Positions 8,304 through 16,193 of a DNA stretch of 64,000 bases are shown piece after piece; the stretch's first letter is position 1, and the number at the start of each line of letters is the position of its first letter. The stretch spans positions 84,528 to 148,527 of the forward strand of contig JAFKDC010000002.1 in the NCBI GenBank assembly GCA_017255395.1. Direction: 5' to 3'. The position numbers and the translations under genes were made by a program. The DNA is from Enemella evansiae. GTDB lineage: Bacteria; Pseudomonadota; Alphaproteobacteria; Rhodobacterales; Rhodobacteraceae. The notes under the pieces are model-generated. The model had not been told where the DNA came from. It saw only the letters and a list, made by a program, of their open reading frames with translations, and searched no databases.

Positions 8304-8765
8304 CTATTTGGGCAGGGGCTCTGCCGGAGCACCGCTTTCGGTCGTCCAGCGCCGCGCGCCGCCGCCGCTGCGTTCCACGTGCAAAACCCGATCCTCGCCG
8401 GGGTAATGCACCCGGTCGCGCGGGGCGCGGGTGCCGATGACAAGGTAGCGTGCAGGGCTGTCGCCGCGATTCTCGAGCCGGTGCCCCAGCGCCTGACCGG
8501 CGGGAAAGGTCGCGGCCTCCCCGGCTTCGAGCGGCACCTCGTCCCCGCCCTCGACAAGGACCACGCTGCCTTCGAGCATGTAGACCATCTCGTCCTCGTC
8601 TTCATGCCAGTGCATGTGGCTCGACCGGGCGCCGGGGGCGAGGATCTCGACGAAGGCGCCGAACTGGGTCAGGCCGCCGCTGTCGCTGAACAAGAGCGCT
8701 TCATAAGCGCCAAGTACCCCGTCTCCGGACTCGCGCCGGACGCTGTCTGGCTGATGTTTCGGCAT
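8304..8765 (-). CDS. Cupin-domain protein
   Basis: A 153-residue single-domain cupin. Cupin motif 1 is visible as HMHWHEDEDEMVYMLEG near residues 50-66, with the two His and the acidic metal ligand. Motif 2 is FPAGQALGHRLENRG. Metal binding is therefore likely; the reaction is unknown, since cupins range from dioxygenases to sugar epimerases and sensors. ATG 8765 is preferred because GGGGGAG lies 4-5 nt upstream and homology starts there, although the frame stays open for 36 more codons. It converges with rpmG. Confidence 0.8.
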   Translation of the reverse strand: MPKHQPDSVRRESGDGVLGAYEALLFSDSGGLTQFGAFVEILAPGARSSHMHWHEDEDEMVYMLEGSVVLVEGGDEVPLEAGEAATFPAGQALGHRLENRGDSPARYLVIGTRAPRDRVHYPGEDRVLHVERSGGGARRWTTESGAPAEPLPK

Positions 8766-8936
8766 GGCTCCCCCAAGCGTGACCGTTCTGTCCGCCGACC
8801 TGCCCGCGTTGCGGGAAGGCCAACCGCCTTCACTATAGCGGAAGTCGTGACGCGCGGGGCACGGATTCCCCACAGCGCGGGCCGACGGCGGCGGGGACGT
8901 GTCCTCCGTGCACCGTGATCGCGGTGCCTCGCGGGG

Positions 8937-9353
8937 TCAGACCTGCTCTGCGTGGCGCTTGAAGCTGTTCAGGATGGCCTGCCAGCCGTCGCGTTGCAGG
9001 GCGATGTCGTTCTCTGTCTCGGCGTCGAATTCGGTCACCACGCGGGTGCCGCCGCCCTCGGGGGTGAAGGTGGTTTCGGCCAGCCGCCCGTCGCTCATGC
9101 GCAGGGCTACGCGGTCCTTTTCCTCGAAGACCTCGTAGGTGCCCTCGAAATCGAAGCCGACGCTGCCGTCCCTCGCCTCCATCCGCGCGGCATGGCGCCC
9201 GCCCTGCCGGGCTTCGACCGAGGCGGACGGACAGCACCAGTCGTCCGAGGCAAAGTTCCACTGGGTGATGTGTTCGGGCGTGATCCACGCCTGCCAGACC
9301 TTGTCGATGGAGGCATCGACAAGGGCCTCTACCCTGACCTTTTGCGGTGTCAT
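8937..9353 (-). CDS. SRPBCC (AHSA1/START-like) domain protein
   Basis: A 138-residue protein of the Bet v1-like SRPBCC superfamily: KVRVEALVDASIDKVWQAWI at the start, ITQWNFASDDWCCPSA in the first strands, and the C-terminal NDIALQRDGWQAILNSFKRH helix that packs over the ligand cavity. These proteins bind hydrophobic ligands; the specific ligand is unknown. ATG 9353 has AAAGGAACGCAG before it. No regulator is adjacent, unlike the second SRPBCC gene at 28233-28679. Confidence 0.85.
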   Translation of the reverse strand: MTPQKVRVEALVDASIDKVWQAWITPEHITQWNFASDDWCCPSASVEARQGGRHAARMEARDGSVGFDFEGTYEVFEEKDRVALRMSDGRLAETTFTPEGGGTRVVTEFDAETENDIALQRDGWQAILNSFKRHAEQV

Positions 9354-9412
9354 CTGCGTTCCTTTCAAGCGAGCACCGTCCCGGGGGTCCGGTGTGGCCG
9401 GTGCGGTGGTTG

Positions 9413-9727
9413 TTACGGACGGCGCGAGGATCGGGTCAACCGCTGGGCATTCGATCCGGCGCGGCGGCTGACCGGGGCCAGCGCGGCCAGCGTGGCCGCC
9501 TGATAGCCCTTGCCGCCCGCCATCGCGCGCATGGCACGCTCGGCGCCGGTGGCGAAGGCGGCGGGCTTTTCGAAGACCATGCGGACGGCCTCTTCTGGGC
9601 GCAGGGTGCCAAGCGCCATCTGCATCACGCGCAGCTGCACCACCGTGGCGGCGCTGAACCACAGCTGCCATGTCTTCATCATCAGGCGCTGGTTCTGGTC
9701 CATGGTCTTGAAGAGGTGGGTCAGCAT
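9413..9727 (-). CDS. Small helical protein of unknown function
   Basis: A 104-residue, almost entirely helical protein: MLTHLFKTMDQNQRLMMKTW, a hydrophobic WLWFSAATVVQLRVMQM-like middle, and a basic C-terminal tail (APVSRRAGSNAQRLTRSSRR). Similar short proteins are frequent in Rhodobacterales and are sometimes given unsupported labels such as antifreeze protein. A phasin-like or membrane-peripheral role is only a guess. The start at 9727 has GGAG about 9 nt upstream. It lies 59 nt upstream of the SRPBCC gene on the same strand, so the two may be co-transcribed. Confidence 0.65.
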   Translation of the reverse strand: MLTHLFKTMDQNQRLMMKTWQLWFSAATVVQLRVMQMALGTLRPEEAVRMVFEKPAAFATGAERAMRAMAGGKGYQAATLAALAPVSRRAGSNAQRLTRSSRRP

Positions 9728-9806
9728 GCGGGGTGCTCCGGTTGCGGGATATGGGCCGTCACCGGATCAAGCCGCGACGGGGCGATCCGGTTCCCCGGCG
9801 CGGTGG

Positions 9807-9855
9807 CGATTTCTTCGAAAGAAATCGGGCCGAAATCTCTGGAAGATTTCGGCCC
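9807..9855. repeat. Dual-hairpin element (copy 2)
   Basis: Two adjoining hairpins lie between gph and the small helical gene: 9807-9827 with 9-bp arms CGATTTCTT / AAGAAATCG and loop CGA, and 9827-9855 with 12-bp perfect arms GGGCCGAAATCT / AGATTTCGGCCC and loop CTGGA. The second matches the reverse complement of the hairpin at 5737-5766 in layout and core sequence. There is no T run on either side. The rest of 9728-9990 shows no gene. Confidence 0.7.
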
Positions 9856-9990
9856 CCCGTGTCAGGCGCTGCGCAATGTGTTTGGCGGAGGGCGACTGTG
9901 GCACCGCTCTGGCCTGCAAGACCGGCGCGGCATGTCGGCGCGAGGCCCGTCACAGGCGCCCCTGCGAGCGGGCAGGGCTGGCCCGGGGGC

Positions 9991-10653
9991 TCAGGCCCCG
10001 GAGCGTTCCAGCAGGTCCGCCACGAGGCCGGGCAGGGCGGTCCACTCCGCGAAGGCCAGCCGGTGCGGCATCGCGGCGACCGGCCCCTTCCGGTAGCCCT
10101 CTGTGAAGAGCAGGAAGGGCACATCCGCGTTCACCGCCGTTTCGGCATCCACCTCGCTGTCGCCGACATAAAGCCCCGGCCCGCCGCCAAGCGCCGCGAA
10201 GGCAGCCGTCAGCGGCGCGGGGTCGGGCTTGTGCACAGGAAGGCTGTCGCCGCCGTAGATGCAGCCGAAGTAGCGGGCAAGGCCAAGGTGGTCGAGCACC
10301 GCATGGGTCGGCTCCAGCGGTTTGTTGGTGCAGATCCCCAGCGCGTGGCCCCGGGCCACCAGCGTGTCCAGCGCATCGACCACGCCCGGGTAGGGCCGCG
10401 TCAGGGTGACGGCGCCGCGATAGCGTTCCATGAACGCGGCGTGCAGGGGCTCTTGTTCGCTGTCTGGGATGTCGCGGGCGCGGCGCATCTTCTGCACGAA
10501 GACCTTGACGCCGTTGCCGATGAAACCGCGCGCCTCTGCCAGCGTGATGGGCGCGCAGCCCTGTTCCCGAAGCAGCGCGTTGGCGATGCCCTGCAGGTCG
10601 GGGACGCTGTCGATCAGGGTTCCGTCGAGGTCGAAGACGATACGGGCTGTCAT
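9991..10653 (-). CDS. gph: Phosphoglycolate phosphatase (HAD family)
   Basis: A 220-residue HAD-superfamily phosphatase. Motif I is IVFDLDGTLIDSVPDLQ at residues 5-21 (nucleophile Asp in DLDGT), motif II is LGICTNKP, motif III Lys is in VHKPDPAP, and motif IV is YVGDSEVDAETA. The alpha-helical cap and the ANALLREQGC region fit Gph, which removes 2-phosphoglycolate. Its place two genes after rpe supports this, as rpe and gph are commonly linked in alphaproteobacteria. ATG 10653 overlaps the stop of the upstream gene (ATGA), so translation is coupled. Confidence 0.88.
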   Translation of the reverse strand: MTARIVFDLDGTLIDSVPDLQGIANALLREQGCAPITLAEARGFIGNGVKVFVQKMRRARDIPDSEQEPLHAAFMERYRGAVTLTRPYPGVVDALDTLVARGHALGICTNKPLEPTHAVLDHLGLARYFGCIYGGDSLPVHKPDPAPLTAAFAALGGGPGLYVGDSEVDAETAVNADVPFLLFTEGYRKGPVAAMPHRLAFAEWTALPGLVADLLERSGA

Positions 10654-11201
10654 GCGGCTTTCCATTTGATCGAGCATCCTACCGAGGGCACCTGCGCGCG
10701 CGGGCCTTCCCCGGTTTCGGCCACCTGTTTCATGGCCTCGTAGAGATCGCGGCGGGCGTCCTTTTCGGTGGCCCTCCCCGAGGCGTCGAGGCGGCCCCGG
10801 TATTGCAGGCCCAGCCCGGCGTCGAAGCCGAAGAAATCCGGCGTGCAGGCGGCGCCATAGGCGCGGGCGACGGACTGGGTCTCGTCGTGCAGGTAGGGAA
10901 AGGGGAAGGCGCGGGCCTGCGCCATCTCCTGCATGGCCGGGAAGCTGTCGGCGGGGTGGCTGGTCGCGTCGTTCGAGCAGATTGCCGCCACGCCAATCCC
11001 GAGCGCCCGCAGGTCGCGCGCGTCGCGGATGATGCGGTCCAGCACCGCAAGGACATAGGGGCAGTGGTTGCAGATAAAGAGGATCAGCGTGCCGCTGTCG
11101 CCCCGGATGTCGGAGAGCGCATAGGTCTGGCCGTCGGTGGCGGGCAGCGAGAAATCCGGTGCCTGCCAGCCGAAGGCGCAGAGCGGAGGGGAGACGGCCA
11201 T
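10650..11201 (-). CDS. Thioredoxin-like / AhpC-TSA family protein
   Basis: A 183-residue redoxin. The N-terminal APDFSLPATDGQTYALSDI leads into LILFICNHCPYVLAVLDRI, where CNHC is the redox-site region; further conserved pieces are YGAACTPDFFGFD and the closing PSVGCSIKWK. This is the thioredoxin family protein type in which the peroxiredoxin Thr-x-x-Cys is replaced by an NHCPYV motif. Partner and substrate unknown. It lies between rpe and gph on the same strand: the 137-nt gap to rpe may hold a promoter, while gph overlaps by 4 nt. Confidence 0.8.
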   Translation of the reverse strand: MAVSPPLCAFGWQAPDFSLPATDGQTYALSDIRGDSGTLILFICNHCPYVLAVLDRIIRDARDLRALGIGVAAICSNDATSHPADSFPAMQEMAQARAFPFPYLHDETQSVARAYGAACTPDFFGFDAGLGLQYRGRLDASGRATEKDARRDLYEAMKQVAETGEGPRAQVPSVGCSIKWKAA

Positions 11202-11338
11202 GGGGGCTCCTTCTGTGCGGGTGCCGGGGCCAGTGGCAGACCCCGGGCTGTTGCGCGGTCCGGGCCGAAGCCCGGGCAGGGGATGCGGCGCCGCCCTGCC
11301 GCCGGTCCAGCAGGGTCAGGGGCGCGCGGCGCGCCCGG

Positions 11339-12034
11339 TCAGGCGGTCTTCTGGCCTGCCGTGGCGGCGGCGCGGATGGCGGCGATGTTCTCTCCGTAGA
11401 CGCCCGGGTTGTCGACCGAGCCGCCGCGGAAGACCGCGGACCCGGCGACAAGGGAATCCGCCCCTGCCTCTGCCACCAGCGGTGCCGTCACCGGGTCGAT
11501 GCCGCCGTCGACCTGGATATGGATCGGGCGGTCGCCGATGGCGGCACGGATGGTGCGGATCTTGGCGGTCATGTCGAGGAACTTCTGTCCGCCGAAGCCG
11601 GGGTTCACGGTCATCACCAGGACCATGTCGGCAAGGTCCAGCAACGGCAGCGCCGCCTCGGCGGGCGTGCCGGGGTTCAGCGCGACACCGGCCTTCATGC
11701 CTGCGGCGCGGGTTGCCTGAAGCGTGCGGTGGATATGCGGCCCGGCCTCGACATGGGCGGTCAGGAAGTCGGCGCCCGCCTCGGCATAGGCCTCGATGTA
11801 GGGATCGACCGGGGCAATCATCAGGTGGACGTCCATCACCGTCTTCACATGCGGACGAAAGGCTTTCACCGCGGGCGGACCGAAGGTGAGGTTGGGCACG
11901 AAATGGCCGTCCATCACGTCCACATGCACCCAATCGGCGCCCTGCGCCTCGATGGCGCGGATCTCCTGCCCGAAGTTGGCGAAATCGGCGGAGAGGATGG
12001 AGGGGGCGATCTTGATCGAACGGTCGAAGCTCAT
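11339..12034 (-). CDS. rpe: Ribulose-phosphate 3-epimerase
   Basis: A 231-residue TIM-barrel enzyme interconverting ribulose 5-phosphate and xylulose 5-phosphate in the pentose phosphate (and, if present, Calvin) cycle. All family signatures are visible: IAPSILSADFANFGQE, WVHVDVMDGHFVPNLTFGP, MDVHLMI with the metal-binding His, MTVNPGFGGQKF, IQVDGGI and VAGSAVF. The length is standard. ATG 12034 has AAAGGA upstream. It heads the rpe / thioredoxin-like / gph run. Confidence 0.96.
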   Translation of the reverse strand: MSFDRSIKIAPSILSADFANFGQEIRAIEAQGADWVHVDVMDGHFVPNLTFGPPAVKAFRPHVKTVMDVHLMIAPVDPYIEAYAEAGADFLTAHVEAGPHIHRTLQATRAAGMKAGVALNPGTPAEAALPLLDLADMVLVMTVNPGFGGQKFLDMTAKIRTIRAAIGDRPIHIQVDGGIDPVTAPLVAEAGADSLVAGSAVFRGGSVDNPGVYGENIAAIRAAATAGQKTA

Positions 12035-12653
12035 GGACGGAATCCTTTGCGGGCGGTGCGTGACTGTGCCCGTTCTTACGCGCGGCGGGACGAGGGCGCC
12101 AGTGGCGGCGGCGGGACCGGGGCTCTGCCGTCGCCCTCGTCTGTTGGACCGATGGCGCCACGATGACGTCCCCCCGAGGTATTTTGGGACCAAAGAAGCA
12201 GCGGGTGGGAGCGGTCTTGCGGGTGGCGAGGCGGGGCCGACGCGGGCCGGTAGCGGGCGGGTCTTGCGGGAGAGCGGGACAGGCTTTGGTGTGGCGCGGC
12301 TTTGGATCGAGGGGCGCACCTTCATGAGGATCGAGTGTTGCGAGAGCAAAGGCAGCCTTCGGGGAGGGGGAAAGCGCGCCTTTGAGGGCGCGGCGATCAA
12401 GGCGGGTCTTCGGGAAGGCGGCGTGGCGGGGGAGAGGGCGGCTCAAGGCGGGTAGGGCAGAGTGGCGGTTGCGGTGGCATCCTGCCTCGGGCCGACGGTG
12501 ACGCGGAACCTGTTGGTGTCCTGCGGTGTCGTGGCTTTGGCGACCCGGCCGGGAGCGGTGCCGGGGCGCGGGCGTCAGGGCGTGGTCCGGTCGCACTGCC
12601 GCCGCGCCTTTGACCTGCGGCGCGGCGGCGGGACCGGGCTGACCGGCGCGGGA
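12035..12653. other. 619-nt spacer with one copy of the AAGAAG-type repeat
   Basis: No convincing gene is present; open frames here are GC-driven and lack start signals. At about 12167-12203 it contains CCCCCGAGGTATTTTGGGAC followed by CAAAGAAGCAGCGGG, a member of the dispersed intergenic repeat also found at 14601-14668, 50579-50604 and twice within 54704-54850. Confidence 0.6.
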
Positions 12654-13589
12654 TCAGCCCCTGCGGAAGGTCCGGTCGAGTTCCGGCGAGATCGGGATAT
12701 GTTCCGATTCGTCGCCCGGAGGCAGGCGGAAGGGGCCGTTTTCCCAGTCGGCGGCTTTCCAGGCTTCCTTGGCTTCTTCGATGCGGTCCTTCGACGACGA
12801 GACGAAGTTCCACCAGATGTAGCGGCTTTCGCCCAGGGTCGCCCCGCCGAGCGCCATCAGCCGCGCGCCCTGCGGGCCAGCCTTCACGCCGATCCGGTCG
12901 CCGGGGCGGAAGATCATCATGCGGCCGGCCTCGTAGGTCTCGCCGGCGATCTCCACCGAGCCCTGGATGATATAGAGCCCCCGATCCTCGTGGTCGTCCG
13001 GCAGTGGCCAGGGCGTGCCCGGTTGCAGCGTCACGTCGAGATAGAAGGTTTCCGACTGCATGGTCACCGGGCTGGTCTGCCCGTAGGCGGTGCCGAGGAT
13101 CAGCCGGGCCTCGACGCCATTGTCGCTTATCATCGGCAGGGCCTCGCGTCCGTGGTGCTCGAAATCCGGGGCCATGTCCTCGCGGTCCTCGGGCAGGGCG
13201 ATCCATGTCTGCACGCCGAAAAGGCTGTGGCGGGTCCTGCGGGTCATGGCCGAGGTGCGTTCGGAATGGGTGACGCCGCGCCCGGCGGTCATCCAGTTGA
13301 CCTCTCCGGGATAGATCATCTGGTGGGTGCCGAGGCTGTCGCGGTGCTCGAACTCGCCCTGATAGAGGTAGGTGACGGTGCCGAGGCCGATATGGGGATG
13401 CGGGCGTACGTCGATGCCCCCCTCGGTGATGAACTCGGCGGGCCCCATCTGGTCGAAGAAGATGAAGGGGCCGACCATCTGCCGTTGCGGCGCGGGCAGG
13501 GCGCGGCGCACCTCGAAGCCGCCGATGTCGCGGGCGCGCGGGATGATCAGCGTTTCGGGTGTGCCGTCGTGGGTGGGATTCCAGCTCAT
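12654..13589 (-). CDS. Pirin family protein
   Basis: A 311-residue bicupin of the pirin family. The N-terminal cupin carries DVRPHPHIGLGTVTYLYQGEFEHRDSLG near residues 60-87, with the His/His/His/Glu metal site, followed by GEVNWMTAGRGVTHSE, the pirin signature. The second domain ends in a tryptophan-rich YIWWNFVSSSKDRIEEAKEAW segment. Some pirins act as quercetin dioxygenases, others as regulators; the sequence cannot choose. Probably cytoplasmic and iron-binding. It is in line with the CBS gene upstream, 128 nt away. Confidence 0.93.
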   Translation of the reverse strand: MSWNPTHDGTPETLIIPRARDIGGFEVRRALPAPQRQMVGPFIFFDQMGPAEFITEGGIDVRPHPHIGLGTVTYLYQGEFEHRDSLGTHQMIYPGEVNWMTAGRGVTHSERTSAMTRRTRHSLFGVQTWIALPEDREDMAPDFEHHGREALPMISDNGVEARLILGTAYGQTSPVTMQSETFYLDVTLQPGTPWPLPDDHEDRGLYIIQGSVEIAGETYEAGRMMIFRPGDRIGVKAGPQGARLMALGGATLGESRYIWWNFVSSSKDRIEEAKEAWKAADWENGPFRLPPGDESEHIPISPELDRTFRRG

Positions 13590-13717
13590 GTCAGGGTCCT
13601 CCGGGGCGCCGGGGTGGCACCGCTATGCCCCGAAGGTAGGCCCGCCGCCGTGCTGCGCAACGCGAAGGGATGGTGCGTGTGCGCACAGGTGCGTAATTTT
13701 TAGACCGTATGGTGCGA

Positions 13718-14239
13718 TCAGCCGACGATGAGCTGCTTCAGCTGCAGGGCTTCGTGTTCCAGCTGCGTCAGCCGGAAGTTCACCGCGTCGCCGATGGTGA
13801 TCATCCCGGCAAGACCATTCTCGTCAATCACGGGCATATGCCGGAAACGGCCCTCGGTCATGCGCTTCAGCACGGTCACGAGAAGATCGCCGGGGGCGCA
13901 GGTCTCGACCTTGCGGGTCATCACCTCTTCGACCTTTTGGGGCAGGGTCTGGCCCGGAGTCTCGGCCAGCTTGCGGACGATGTCGCGCTCGGAGAGGATG
14001 CCGATCAGCGCGCCGCTGGCGTCGGTCACCAGAAGCGCGCCGATCCGCTTGTCGCGCAAGTGGACAACCGCCTCGTGCAGGGTTTCCTGCGGGCGGATGG
14101 TGAAAGTCTCCGAGCCCTTTGCCTTCAGCACGTCCTGCACGCTGGCCTTGGAGGGGGCCATGTTGCTGTCCAGGGACTGGCTGGAGGTGCGTTCGACCGT
14201 GTCGTCACCGCGCGTGTGGGGCTGGTAGGATGCGGGCAT
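13718..14239 (-). CDS. Tandem CBS-domain protein
   Basis: A 173-residue protein made of two CBS motifs, one at roughly residues 30-90 (AVVHLRDKRIGALLVTD..GILSERDIVRKLAE) and one at roughly 105-160 (VMTRKVETCAPGDLL..RHMPVIDENGLAGMITIGDAV). CBS pairs bind adenosine nucleotides; stand-alone versions serve as energy or redox sensors. The start at 14239 is supported by AAGAGGAG 8 nt upstream; a downstream ATG at 14161 is less likely. It diverges from the small membrane protein at 14314. Confidence 0.88.
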   Translation of the reverse strand: MPASYQPHTRGDDTVERTSSQSLDSNMAPSKASVQDVLKAKGSETFTIRPQETLHEAVVHLRDKRIGALLVTDASGALIGILSERDIVRKLAETPGQTLPQKVEEVMTRKVETCAPGDLLVTVLKRMTEGRFRHMPVIDENGLAGMITIGDAVNFRLTQLEHEALQLKQLIVG

Positions 14240-14313
14240 GAAGGGGACTCCTCTTGAATGTCCTTGGGGGCCGTGTCATCAGCCTACGTCCAAACGCACC
14301 ACCTTGAGAAGAG

Positions 14314-14505
14314 TTGCTTTTGACCCTTGCCCTGACCCCCGTCACCGCCACGCTGATCTTCGTCGCGGGCTGCCTTGCCGGATACCAGTATCGCCGGACC
14401 TGGAAGGCCGGGGGGGCGCGGTGGAAGCTGTGGCTTTACGGTATGGTGGCGGCGGCGGCGCTTTTGACGCTGGGATTCGTGCCCATGGCCGCGCCGGCGT
14501 CCTGA
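14314..14505 (+). CDS. Small membrane protein
   Basis: A protein of up to 63 residues with two hydrophobic stretches (about residues 5-24 and 39-58) separated by a strongly basic loop, GYQYRRTWKAGGARWKLW, which suggests two inner-membrane spans. The start is uncertain: TTG at 14314, or TTG at 14320, which has GAGAAGAG at a better distance. No family is recognised. It is divergent from the CBS gene with a 74-nt gap. Function unknown. Confidence 0.5.
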   Translation: MLLTLALTPVTATLIFVAGCLAGYQYRRTWKAGGARWKLWLYGMVAAAALLTLGFVPMAAPAS

Positions 14506-14600
14506 CCCTTCGTCCTGGTCTGAACCAGTCGGTTCGGAGGGGCTTTCCGGCTGCGCCGGGGCTTTCTTGCCGGTGCCTTCGCTTTATGCAGCTTGAGGAA

Positions 14601-14668
14601 GGGGGCGCTGCCCCCCGGCTCTTTGCGGGCCTCCCCCCGGGATATTTTCGGACAGAAGAAGATCTGGG
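14601..14668. repeat. Dispersed intergenic repeat, AAGAAG type
   Basis: GGGGGCGCTGCCCCCC hairpin, a short GC stretch, then CCCCCCGGGATATTTTCGGA and CAGAAGAAGATCTGGG. The order hairpin, C-run, (G)GATATTTT, GGACAGAAGAAG matches the copy at 54704-54766 almost end to end. Confidence 0.65.
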
Positions 14669-14740
14669 CGCCTTCAGAGGCCGGGCGCCTCGGGGCGATC
14701 GACGCGAGAAGAAGAATGACGCCCGGGCCCGCGGCGGGGC

Positions 14741-14980
14741 TCAGGCCTCGTCCTGTCCCATCTGGTCGAGCATCTTTCTGGCGCGTGGGCAGCCCGCCAG
14801 GCGTTCGCGCAGCGGGCTGTCCGGGTCGATGTCCTTGTTGCAGACCAGGCATTGGTCGGCATCGGAAATCGCATTGAGGCCACCGCAGCTGCCCTTGATC
14901 GTCTTGCCCTGGAACATCACGCCGAGCGCCATGCCGAGCATGACGATCAGAAGGAGGCAGAAGGCGAGGATATAGGTCAT
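14741..14980 (-). CDS. nqrM: Na+-NQR maturation protein NqrM
   Basis: A 79-residue protein with one N-terminal transmembrane helix (MTYILAFCLLLIVMLGMALGV) and a short cysteine-rich tail: GSCGGLNAI, QCLVCNKD and GCPRAR. This is the NqrM (formerly DUF539) pattern, in which conserved cysteines are thought to deliver iron for the membrane Fe centre of the NqrD/NqrE subunits. The position 16 nt after apbE and beside nqrABCDEF supports the call. ATG 14980 follows GAAAGGCCCCGC. Confidence 0.88.
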   Translation of the reverse strand: MTYILAFCLLLIVMLGMALGVMFQGKTIKGSCGGLNAISDADQCLVCNKDIDPDSPLRERLAGCPRARKMLDQMGQDEA

Positions 14981-14996
14981 GCGGGGCCTTTCGCGG

Positions 14997-16025
14997 TTAC
15001 GCGGTCAGCGTGTCGAAACGCGGGCTGGGGATGGCTTTGAAACCCATGTCGGCACCCGCGCCATCGCGATCAAGGAAGAGCACGGCGAGGTCACGCTCTT
15101 GTGCGATTTCCAGACCGCGCTCCGAGCCCAGGGCCAGAAGGGCGGTGGCCCAGGCATCGGCCAGCATCGCGTCTTCTGTCAGGACCGTCACCGAGGCGGT
15201 GCGATGGGTGACCGGGCGGCCGGTGGTGGCGTCGAGGATGTGCGAGAAGCGCTGGCCGTCTTCTTCGAAATAGTTGCGGTAGTCGCCCGAGGTGGCCATG
15301 CCGAGATCCGACAGGCCGATCACGCGGGAGATGCCGCGATCATGGGCCAGCGGCTGCTCGATGCCGATCTGCCAGGGCTGGCCATCGGGGTTGAGACCGG
15401 CGGTATAGAGGTCGCCGCCGATTTCCACCATGAAGTCCGAGATGCCGAAGTCGCGCACCGCGCGGGCCACTTCGTCGACGCCGAAGCCCTTGCCGATGGC
15501 AGAGACGTAGATCTCGGCGCGCGGGTCCCGCTTGCGCAGGGCGCGGTCCTGAACCTCGATCATGCGGGACTGGCCCGAGGCCTCCATCGCGGCGGCGAGG
15601 GTAGCGTCGTCGGGGCGATGGGCCGCGCCCTTGGCGCCGAAGCCCCAGGCGTCGATCAGCGGGCCCACGGTGACGTCGAAACGCCCGTCAGAGCCCGCGT
15701 GCACCGCGTCCGCCGCCTGCATGACGCGGGCGAATTCAGGCGAGACCGCGAAGGGCTCGGTCGAGCGCGAGGCGTTGAAGCGCGAGATTTCCGAGGAGGC
15801 TTCCCAGTTCGACATCTGTGCGGTCACGCGGCCAAGGCGCTTGTCGACGGCGGCCTGAAGCTCTGCCTTGTCGACCTTGTTCGAGTGGTCGACGGCAACG
15901 ATGGAATAGGACGTGCCCATGGTCCGCCCGGCGAGCTCCAGCACGTTCCAGCCGTCCTTGCAGGCGGCAAGGGCAAGCGGCATGACGAGGAAGCTGCGGC
16001 GGGAAAGCTTGAAAAGATCGGACAC
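14997..16025 (-). CDS. apbE: FAD:protein FMN transferase
   Basis: A 342-residue ApbE protein, the periplasm-facing flavin transferase that attaches FMN to Thr residues of NqrB and NqrC. The N terminus is a lipoprotein signal (KLSRRSFLVMPLALAAC, with a twin-arginine-like RR and lipobox LAAC). Family blocks include GRTMGTSYSI, the ISRFNAS region, DVTVGPLIDAWGFG, VSAIGKGFGVD, VEIGGDLYTAG, ATSGDYRNYF and LDATTGRPV. GTG 16025 is chosen over TTG 16040 because the TTGGAGG containing that TTG is itself the Shine-Dalgarno, 8 nt before GTG. It forms a unit with nqrM, divergent from nqrA. Confidence 0.93.
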   Translation of the reverse strand: MSDLFKLSRRSFLVMPLALAACKDGWNVLELAGRTMGTSYSIVAVDHSNKVDKAELQAAVDKRLGRVTAQMSNWEASSEISRFNASRSTEPFAVSPEFARVMQAADAVHAGSDGRFDVTVGPLIDAWGFGAKGAAHRPDDATLAAAMEASGQSRMIEVQDRALRKRDPRAEIYVSAIGKGFGVDEVARAVRDFGISDFMVEIGGDLYTAGLNPDGQPWQIGIEQPLAHDRGISRVIGLSDLGMATSGDYRNYFEEDGQRFSHILDATTGRPVTHRTASVTVLTEDAMLADAWATALLALGSERGLEIAQERDLAVLFLDRDGAGADMGFKAIPSPRFDTLTA

Positions 16026-16143
16026 GGTTCTGGCCTCCAAGGGGAGTTGATCTGAGGTCTTGATGCGTTGACGGGCTTCTGCGCGGTTTTTCGACGCAAT
16101 TCAATGTCCGACCCTGATTTTTATTGTCGCAGACCTTTCAAAA

Positions 16144-16157
16144 GTCGGTCGACCGAC
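16144..16157. promoter_or_regulatory. 14-bp palindrome in the apbE / nqrA divergent promoter region
   Basis: GTCGGTCGACCGAC is a perfect palindrome 36 nt before the nqrA start codon, in an otherwise AT-richer divergent spacer (16026-16193). Its place suits a regulator binding site acting on nqrA; no regulator is identified. Confidence 0.4.
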
Positions 16158-16193
16158 GCATAAGACGCCAAAATCAACGACAGGACTGACGAC

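Noticed and set aside
12397..13206. Minus-strand frame overlapping pirin
   Set aside because: Pro/Arg-rich shadow; the pirin frame has full family signatures.
16040..16075. FNR/Anr-like box (TTGAT) in the apbE/nqrA spacer
   Set aside because: TTGAT occurs twice in the same orientation, and no TTGAT-N4-ATCAA dyad is formed.
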